Of a DNA stretch of 5,167 nucleotides, positions 1-5,167 are shown piece by piece. The notes beneath the pieces are model-generated. The model ran no database searches and had not been told where the DNA came from. It was given only the letters and a program-made list of their open reading frames with translations. Position numbers and translations under genes: made by a program. How positions within the stretch are numbered: position 1 is the stretch's first letter; every line of letters begins with the position of its first letter. This stretch comes from Flavobacteriales bacterium (GTDB lineage: Bacteria; Bacteroidota; Bacteroidia; Flavobacteriales_D; Sanyastnellaceae), in contig JANRAA010000142.1 of assembly GCA_030728235.1 (NCBI GenBank), forward strand, positions 1 through 5,167, given 5' to 3'.

Positions 1-768
1 TTCGCGAATCTCGTCGGTGCCTACGCGCTCTCCTTTGCGTATTACTAGCTGGCCTTCTTTCAGTTCTCCTTTCTTTCTCGGTATTCCATTGATGCGTGTC
101 TCTATCAACTTTAATGTTGCTGCCTCATCGTAAACGAGGTTGTATGCGATCATAGGGGTCACTGCGTCGTGAATATAGGCCGGGCCAGATCTTCGATCGT
201 TGGAAAATCGCTCAAATGCTGATGAAAGGGTCAATAGATCTGCAACTTTCACATCCGCCGCATAGGCGCCTTCTATAACGCGTATTTCTCTGTTCGTATC
301 AAAATCTTCATGCTGCGAATCAAGGTTGATAACTCCAATTTCGAAGATGTCGTGCAACGCTTCTATTACCCCTGCCTCGGCTGCTTCAATCGCTCCTTCA
401 TCTTTTACCGACTTGCCTGTCCATTCGCTAAAATCAGTAGGATTCATATACGCGACTGCTTGGTGTATGACTTCTCTTGCCGCTTCTATTTTCTTGGTCT
501 CAACGCCCGATTCTCGCCTGTAAACGGGAATAGCACTTTGTCGAAATGCTGCTTTAGCAGATTCAAATTCATCATCCATCAAGTAAATTTCAGTCTCTTT
601 TGGAGCAAAAAAGTCTTCGTAAGGCCAAATCTGTCCCTCTGAATAGGTGTACTTGAAATTTCCTTCTCGTGGATAGAGATACAATAATCCCCCGAGACAC
701 AGCAGAAGTAATGCACCTATGAGCAGTGCGTTGTGAGCGTCGCGTATAGAATCTATCAGTTTGCGCAT
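1..768 (-). CDS. 7TM-HD (PgpH-type) cyclic-di-AMP phosphodiesterase family protein, N-terminal part only
   Basis: This reading frame is open from an ATG at 768 to the window edge (256 codons, no stop), so the gene is 3'-truncated by the window. The start is well fixed: an in-frame stop lies at 781-783 with no other start codon between. Residues 1-13 are short and charged, and about 14-32 form one hydrophobic membrane segment (ALLIGALLLLCLGGLLYLY). A soluble region follows, beginning YPREGNFKYTYSEGQIWPYE, as in Bacteroidota PgpH-like proteins. Near the edge, KKGELKEGQLVIRKGERV (about 229-246) matches the end of the extracytoplasmic 7TMR-HDED domain. In this family that domain is followed by seven membrane helices and a cytoplasmic HD domain that hydrolyses c-di-AMP; neither is in the window, so catalytic competence cannot be judged. 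The gene is divergent from selU. Family assignment is strong; exact activity is inferred from the family. Confidence 0.85.
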   Translation of the reverse strand, partial: MRKLIDSIRDAHNALLIGALLLLCLGGLLYLYPREGNFKYTYSEGQIWPYEDFFAPKETEIYLMDDEFESAKAAFRQSAIPVYRRESGVETKKIEAAREVIHQAVAYMNPTDFSEWTGKSVKDEGAIEAAEAGVIEALHDIFEIGVINLDSQHEDFDTNREIRVIEGAYAADVKVADLLTLSSAFERFSNDRRSGPAYIHDAVTPMIAYNLVYDEAATLKLIETRINGIPRKKGELKEGQLVIRKGERVGTDEIRE

Positions 769-852
769 GACGCGAAGGTACTAACTCGGATTTTGAACTG
801 CGTTGATTGTGCAAGGAATAGTGAATATCGAACGGTGAATAACCTTGTGCCG

Positions 853-881
853 TTTATTAGGTGCTGAACTCGCTATATTTG
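853..881 (+). promoter_or_regulatory. Probable Bacteroidota-type promoter of the selU-selD operon
   Basis: TATATTTG at 874-881 matches the Bacteroidota -7 consensus TAnnTTTG exactly. A poor -33 candidate, TTTA at 853-856 (consensus TTTG), lies 17 bp upstream. The -7 element ends only 4 bp before the selU ATG, which would put the transcription start at or within a few bases of the start codon. No convincing Shine-Dalgarno sequence is present. The -7 element is seen directly; promoter function is inferred. Confidence 0.45.
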
Positions 882-885
882 CGGT

Positions 886-1923
886 ATGGACGAAGCAGTG
901 AAAACTTTTCTTGAAAAAGCTGAAAATGGGGTGCTTCTCGATGTCCGTTCTCCTGCAGAATTTTCAACTAGCCACATTCCTGGTGCTATTTCTTTTCCGC
1001 TTTTTTCGGATGATGAAAGGGCGAAGGTGGGCACTGCCTATAAGCAGGTGGGTCAACAGTATGCGTTTGAATTGGGAATTGAATTCGTAGGTCCGAAAAT
1101 GGTGAACTTTGTCCGTGAAGCACGTTCATTGAGCAATGGGAAACCAATTTTCATGTACTGCTGGCGCGGTGGTATGAGGTCTTCGTCGATGGCGTGGTTG
1201 CTGAGAAGTGCAGGTATGCAAGTTGATCTTTTGCCTGGAGGGTATAAGGCGTACCGCCGATTGGTTGTTGATGAACTGTCGCTGGTACAAAATCTTTTGG
1301 TACTTGGAGGAATGACTGGTGCTGGTAAAACAGAGGTGTTGCGTGATTTACACGATAAAGGTGCTCAGGTGGTTGATTTAGAGGGGATTGCGAATCACAA
1401 AGGTTCTGCTTTTGGAAATCTGTTGGATGCCGATCAACCGACATCTGAAATGTTCAATAACATGGTTTGGAAGCTTGTTTCTAAGTTCTCGAGATCGAAG
1501 CCCATATGGCTGGAAGATGAGAGCCGCTCAATAGGTACCGTTTATATTTTGGAAGATTTCTACCAACAAATGGTCAAGGCTCCTTTCGTGATTATAGAAA
1601 AGGATAGGAGCGAAAGAGCTGAAAAATTAGCCCGCGAATATGGAGCGCTGACTCCTGATCTGCTAAAACATGGATTTGAGAAGATACGCAAACGCTTGGG
1701 CGGACAGCATGTTAGCTCAGCGGTTGAAGCCATCGAAAAAGGTGATTTGAAATCGGCCGCAGAAGTTGGTTTGGCCTACTACGATAAAGCGTACTCACAT
1801 ACAATTGCAAAGAGATTAGATGATAACCAGACAACCATAAATGCCAATGGTATGGCGGTGTCTGAAATAAGCGATATGCTGCTAAAAAACGAAACTGAAC
1901 TATGGAAGAAAAAATTCGATTGA
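886..1923 (+). CDS. mnmH: tRNA 2-selenouridine synthase (MnmH/SelU)
   Basis: The 345-aa protein has the full MnmH/SelU architecture; E. coli MnmH is 364 aa. An N-terminal rhodanese domain (about 8-127) contains LLDVRSPAEF (17-26) and the active-site loop YCWRGGMRSS (91-100), with Cys92 matching the catalytic Cys97 of E. coli. A P-loop domain follows, with Walker A GMTGAGKT (142-149) and the family-typical segments DLEGIANHKGSAFG (164-177) and WLEDESRSIG (208-217). The family converts the wobble 2-thiouridine of Lys, Glu and Gln tRNAs to 2-selenouridine, using selenophosphate, through a geranylated intermediate. The ATG at 886 is the first start codon after an in-frame stop at 865-867 and gives the expected N-terminus. 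The 3' end overlaps selD, which supplies its selenium donor, by 22 bp, so co-transcription and translational coupling are likely. All key motifs are intact. The alternative symbol is selU. Confidence 0.97.
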   Translation: MDEAVKTFLEKAENGVLLDVRSPAEFSTSHIPGAISFPLFSDDERAKVGTAYKQVGQQYAFELGIEFVGPKMVNFVREARSLSNGKPIFMYCWRGGMRSSSMAWLLRSAGMQVDLLPGGYKAYRRLVVDELSLVQNLLVLGGMTGAGKTEVLRDLHDKGAQVVDLEGIANHKGSAFGNLLDADQPTSEMFNNMVWKLVSKFSRSKPIWLEDESRSIGTVYILEDFYQQMVKAPFVIIEKDRSERAEKLAREYGALTPDLLKHGFEKIRKRLGGQHVSSAVEAIEKGDLKSAAEVGLAYYDKAYSHTIAKRLDDNQTTINANGMAVSEISDMLLKNETELWKKKFD

Positions 1924-2942
1924 CCCAATACAGTCATGGTGCTGGTTGTGGTTGCAAGCTTTCTCCCGCGGTATTGGATGGAATTCTGTCGCGTGTTGGC
2001 AAGCAGGGTGCACATGCCTCTCTTTTGGTTGGCAATAGCTCGAAAGATGATGCTGCAGTTATGGATTTGGGCGATGGAACGGCTATCATATCGACGACGG
2101 ATTTTTTCATGCCAATCGTTGATGACGCTGCCTCTTTCGGAAAAATAGCGGCAACAAATGCTATTTCAGATGTCTACGCTATGGGGGGAACACCGCTCAT
2201 GGCAATCGCTATTCTCGGTTGGCCGATCGATAAATTGCACCCCGATGTGGCGGGTGATGTGCTTGAAGGGGGAAGAATGATATGCGAAGCGGCGGGTATT
2301 CCACTCGCAGGCGGACATTCAATCGATTGTCCGGAGCCTATATTTGGCCTAGCAGTAACAGGCCGTGTAGCAATAAAACACCTCAAGCAAAACAACACTG
2401 CCCGCGTAAATGATGTCCTTTTTCTTACCAAAGGCCTCGGTGTCGGTATGGTTACTACAGCTCAAAAAAAGGGTCTCGCCAGCGGCGAGGATGTTGATGC
2501 AGTTGTAGCTAGTATGCAAACTTTAAATAAAATAGGCGCTGAACTTGGATTGATGGAAGGGGTGAATGCGCTAACGGATGTCACTGGTTTTGGACTCCTC
2601 GGTCACCTGGTTGAAATGTGTGAAGGAGCTCAGCTCAGCGCAGAGATTGTAGCAGATTCAGTACCGCTATTGCTGCCAGGGAGGCTGAAGCATTACCACG
2701 ATTTAGGCTGCGTGCCAGGTGGTACAAAGCGCAATTTTAAGAGTTACGGACATCATTGCAGTGTGCAGGATGGGTTTTTTACAGATTTGTTGTGCGACCC
2801 ACAAACAAGCGGTGGTTTGCTTATTTCTGTGAGCCCTGATGGTGCTGCAGACGTGAAGAGACTCGGTGAAAAGTTCGGGATGAATCTGTTGCCAATTGGA
2901 TCAATGAAAGCCAAAGCAGAAGTCTTAGTGACAGTGCTATAA
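1902..2942 (+). CDS. selD: Selenide, water dikinase (selenophosphate synthetase) SelD
   Basis: SelD makes selenophosphate, AMP and phosphate from selenide, ATP and water. The 346-aa length is typical. The flexible N-terminal catalytic segment IRLTQYSHGAGCGCKLSP (5-22) carries Cys16 and Lys19, matching Cys17 and Lys20 of E. coli; the position is cysteine, not selenocysteine, and the frame has no internal TGA. Asp50 (SSKDDAAV), Asp90 (NAISD) and Asp226 (ALTDVTGFGLLGH) match the Mg-ATP aspartates of the family. LAGGHSIDCPEPIFGLAVTG (135-154) and LLCDPQTSGGLL (296-307) are also hallmarks. The N-terminal AIRS (PurM-like) ATP-binding and C-terminal domains are both complete. The ATG at 1902 lies inside selU but gives exactly the expected N-terminus; a later start would remove the catalytic segment. 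With no selA, selB or tRNA-Sec nearby, its local customer is SelU. Confidence 0.98.
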   Translation: MEEKIRLTQYSHGAGCGCKLSPAVLDGILSRVGKQGAHASLLVGNSSKDDAAVMDLGDGTAIISTTDFFMPIVDDAASFGKIAATNAISDVYAMGGTPLMAIAILGWPIDKLHPDVAGDVLEGGRMICEAAGIPLAGGHSIDCPEPIFGLAVTGRVAIKHLKQNNTARVNDVLFLTKGLGVGMVTTAQKKGLASGEDVDAVVASMQTLNKIGAELGLMEGVNALTDVTGFGLLGHLVEMCEGAQLSAEIVADSVPLLLPGRLKHYHDLGCVPGGTKRNFKSYGHHCSVQDGFFTDLLCDPQTSGGLLISVSPDGAADVKRLGEKFGMNLLPIGSMKAKAEVLVTVL

Positions 2943-2953
2943 TGTCCAGTAGC

Positions 2954-3322
2954 CTAGTTTTTCAAAAGTGTGTTCAACTCCAAAATGAGTTTGGTCCGAT
3001 CGATGGGTTTTGGGTGAAATAGATCAAAACCAGCATTCAAAATGGCACTTTTGTCGTTCGTATCGACGTATGCTGTGATTGCCCCAAAAATTACTTTGCG
3101 ATGCAGATTCAATTTGCGGATTTGTTTCATCAAGGTGATTCCATCGATGTCGTTGTGACCTAAATTGATGTCGAGAAGTATTACATCGTAAGTGTTTCTT
3201 TCAATTTGCAAGAAACACTCGGTTGATGATGATGCAGTGTCGACAATGAAATCATTTATTAGGTATTTCGCCATGATCAGTCGGTTGATCATATCGTCTT
3301 CAACATATAGTGCTCGCTTCAT
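2954..3322 (-). CDS. Stand-alone response regulator receiver (REC) protein
   Basis: The 122 residues make a single CheY-like receiver domain with nothing after it. The acidic pocket is Glu8-Asp9-Asp10 (LYVEDD), the phosphoacceptor is Asp51 (DVILLDINLG, 46-55), the switch Thr is Thr83 (AITAY), and the conserved Lys is Lys105 (HPKPID). All are in register, so it should be able to accept phosphate. There is no DNA-binding, HD, GGDEF or HPt domain. Its ATG overlaps the stop of the upstream histidine kinase gene in an ATGA arrangement (3319-3322), indicating one mRNA, translational coupling and that this kinase is its likely donor. It may act by binding a partner protein, as a phosphate sink, or as an intermediate in a phosphorelay; the sequence does not decide between these. 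The gene is convergent with selD, 11 bp away. Confidence 0.93.
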   Translation of the reverse strand: MKRALYVEDDMINRLIMAKYLINDFIVDTASSSTECFLQIERNTYDVILLDINLGHNDIDGITLMKQIRKLNLHRKVIFGAITAYVDTNDKSAILNAGFDLFHPKPIDRTKLILELNTLLKN

Positions 3323-5167
3323 GAATCAACGCGTTTAACCGGAATCCGAATGAGGAAGGTGCTTCCAACATCTTTGGTGCTGGTCACTTCAATCGATCCC
3401 CCAAGAATTTCAATGTATTTCTTCGTAATGCTCAATCCCAAACCTGACCCTTCAAATCGCCGCGAATAGCCCTGACTCTCTTGTTCAAAAGCATCAAAAA
3501 GCTTCGAAATGAACGTAGGGTCAATGCCTATTCCTGAATCTTGCACGCGAATGTTAAAGTACAATTGATCATCTTGTATAGCTTCAAATGCGTGTACGTC
3601 AACAAATCCTTTCAAAGTGAATTTAACGGCATTGCCAACAACATTGTTTACCACTTGGTGAATCACACCTGGGTCAATTTCTACAACCAGATCTTCAGAA
3701 TCGCACCTGAATCTGAAGTCTAAGCCTTTTTCTTCAGCAAGCAGTTTGAACGACCGAACACCTATTTTCACCAATTCACAGAGGTTGTGATTTGTTTGGT
3801 TGAATGAAGTAGATTTCGCTTCAAGCTTCGCCATTTCGAGTATGCTATTCACTGTTTCAAGCAATCTAGAGCTGCTTTGGATTTGCAATGAAGCATATTC
3901 TTTGATCGAATTTAGGTTTGATTCTTCTCCGATAAGGGTTGCCAGTCCCATTATTCCATTAAGCGGCGTGCGGATTTCGTGGCTCATATTTGCCAAGAAG
4001 CTTCCCTTGAGCTTGCTGATTTCTTCTGCTGCTTCTTTCGCCTTTTGAAGTTGTTCAACGCTTTTATATCGTGTAGTGGCATCTCTGAAATTCATAACTA
4101 CTCCCTTCACCGCTTCATGTTTTAACAAGTTGGTAAAGGTTGTTTCAAGCCAAATTTCATTTCCGTCTTTGTGCACAAAAGGAATGTCGATATCAAAGGA
4201 GGATCCAGGTACGTTCAGCATATCATACCAATCTTTCAAGAACTTCCCTTGGTCGGGGAAATTCATTAACCTCCAAGCAACTCGTCCAATGCATTCTACG
4301 TTTTCATATCCAATCACGTTGGCGGTGCTCACAGTTGCATCTTTAATGATGAAGTCTGCATCAAGCACCACCACGGCGTCGTGTCCACGCTCTAACAATG
4401 ATCGGATGTACTCTTCGCTCTCTTGAAGCTCTGAGTTTAATCGGAGAATACGCTCTTTGCTCTTCACTGCATCCGTGATGTCCCAATTCAGTCCTATCAG
4501 TTTACTCGCTCCATCTTGTTCGAATTTAACAGCATAGGCTTGTATGTGCCTTATTTCATCGTCTTTAAAAATCCTGAAATTGACTTCCATCCGCGGAGCG
4601 CCGTTGATGACATTGGTTGTGCCTAGTATTGTTTCTTGCAGATCATCAGGGAAGATGTACATGCTCCATGTCTCAAAAGATAACTCATCGTCGATGCTGT
4701 CGTCTAAGCCATAAAGGCTCTTCATGCATTTGTCCCAAATCAAAACTTCACTATTGAGATCATATTCCCAAATACCAATTTCAGCGGCTTCGTTGGCTAG
4801 TTTAAGTCTGTTTTTTGTGTTCCATAACTCTTGTATCAACTCGCGTTCATGACTAACGTCTTGAATAATGCCGATGATGTAATCAGGCTCGTTTTTGTAG
4901 TTCCGAACGAGACTTATTTCAGTTATACACTGCGTCGGCGAGCCATCTGAATTCAAGAATTGTTTAGATATTTCATAACTGCTAAGATTCCCTGATTTTA
5001 GATCTTCAAGGAGCAGATACTCATTGGAATAATCTTGAGGCAGCGATATCTGAGCGTAATTAAGGTCGGTGTGCTTTTCTAGGCTGTAGCCTAAAATTTT
5101 CTCAAAAGCAGGGTTTGCTTTCAATAGTTCGCCTTCGAGATTGAAGATGAACATACCTGTGTATGCA
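3319..5167 (-). CDS. Multi-PAS sensor histidine kinase, N-terminus beyond the window
   Basis: The frame is open to the right edge, so the gene is 5'-truncated. The ATG at 5154 is probably not the start: it falls inside the first strand of a PAS domain, and the four codons before it (Ala-Tyr-Thr-Gly) continue that fold. Counting from that Met, PAS 1 spans about 1-103 (ANPAFEKILGYS), PAS 2 about 120-232 (GIWEYDLNSEVLIWD to GLNWDITD), and PAS 3 about 250-363 (VIGYENVECIGR to VVMNFRDAT). A short helical linker (364-384) leads to the HisKA domain, with phosphoacceptor His392 in NMSHEIRTPLNG. The HATPase domain has N box NNVVGNAVKFT (Asn508), G1 DSGIGI (539-544), F box FDAFEQ (553-558) and G2 GSGLGLSI (569-576). 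All catalytic motifs are intact. No membrane segment or receiver domain is seen in this part, so it looks cytosolic. The ligand is unknown. It is coupled to the downstream receiver gene. Confidence 0.94.
   Translation of the reverse strand, partial: AYTGMFIFNLEGELLKANPAFEKILGYSLEKHTDLNYAQISLPQDYSNEYLLLEDLKSGNLSSYEISKQFLNSDGSPTQCITEISLVRNYKNEPDYIIGIIQDVSHERELIQELWNTKNRLKLANEAAEIGIWEYDLNSEVLIWDKCMKSLYGLDDSIDDELSFETWSMYIFPDDLQETILGTTNVINGAPRMEVNFRIFKDDEIRHIQAYAVKFEQDGASKLIGLNWDITDAVKSKERILRLNSELQESEEYIRSLLERGHDAVVVLDADFIIKDATVSTANVIGYENVECIGRVAWRLMNFPDQGKFLKDWYDMLNVPGSSFDIDIPFVHKDGNEIWLETTFTNLLKHEAVKGVVMNFRDATTRYKSVEQLQKAKEAAEEISKLKGSFLANMSHEIRTPLNGIMGLATLIGEESNLNSIKEYASLQIQSSSRLLETVNSILEMAKLEAKSTSFNQTNHNLCELVKIGVRSFKLLAEEKGLDFRFRCDSEDLVVEIDPGVIHQVVNNVVGNAVKFTLKGFVDVHAFEAIQDDQLYFNIRVQDSGIGIDPTFISKLFDAFEQESQGYSRRFEGSGLGLSITKKYIEILGGSIEVTSTKDVGSTFLIRIPVKRVDS

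Noticed and set aside
310..642. Open frames of 110 and 65 codons on the plus strand, and a 74-codon minus-strand frame at 590-814
   Set aside because: They lie over the PgpH-type gene, whose own frame is continuous from 768 to the edge and clearly protein-like. The shadow translations show no recognisable domain.
1901..1923. Frameshift or sequencing error in the A6 run joining two pieces of one gene
   Set aside because: SelU and SelD are each complete at both ends by comparison with the E. coli proteins, so no correction is needed.
1151..2431. Frames opposite or within selU and selD (1151-1444, 1779-2015, 1936-2148, 2174-2431)
   Set aside because: They overlap two complete, motif-rich selenium genes and have no start context or family features of their own.
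1902..2942. Possible selenocysteine codon in selD
   Set aside because: The catalytic position is encoded as Cys, and the frame has no internal TGA.
2936..2962. Rho-independent terminator after selD
   Set aside because: The stem is only 5 bp with a G-U pair, low in G+C, and the T-run lies 4 bases away inside the neighbouring gene. It is too weak to list as a feature.
3541..4426. Plus-strand frames antisense to the histidine kinase
   Set aside because: They mirror the PAS, HisKA and HATPase coding sequence, and their translations show no recognisable features.

Overview
The window looks like ordinary chromosome from a member of the Bacteroidota, possibly a Flavobacteriales or Cryomorphaceae-like bacterium. 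This is inferred from three things: a TAnnTTTG promoter-like element, the absence of clear Shine-Dalgarno sequences before the starts, and the sequence type of the 7TM-HD protein at the left edge. No rRNA, tRNA, insertion sequence, CRISPR array or phage gene is visible. Coding density is very high, and the only sizeable non-coding stretch is 117 bp (769-885).

Left part (1-768, minus strand): the N-terminal 256 residues of a PgpH-type 7TM-HD membrane phosphohydrolase, a family that hydrolyses cyclic di-AMP. It runs off the left edge before its membrane bundle and HD catalytic domain. It is divergent from the selenium genes across the 117-bp intergenic region, which carries a good -7 element (874-881) pointing right.

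Middle (886-2942, plus strand): a two-gene selenium operon. MnmH/SelU (tRNA 2-selenouridine synthase) is followed by SelD (selenophosphate synthetase), overlapping by 22 bp. SelD makes selenophosphate from selenide and ATP. SelU uses it to replace the sulfur of 2-thiouridine at the wobble position of certain tRNAs with selenium. No selA, selB or tRNA-Sec gene is in the window, and SelD itself uses cysteine, so this locus by itself encodes the selenouridine branch of selenium use.

Right part (2954-5167, minus strand, convergent with selD and only 11 bp from it): a multi-PAS sensor histidine kinase, cut by the right edge, and a stand-alone receiver protein. They are joined by an ATGA stop/start overlap. 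Together they have the parts of a hybrid kinase split into two polypeptides. No DNA-binding or enzymatic output domain is visible, so the target is unknown.

I found no evidence of a previously undescribed system. The points most worth a second look are the selU-selD overlap with an A6 run in a geometry that could allow -1 slippage into a fusion, the apparently leaderless selU start, and the split kinase/receiver pair.
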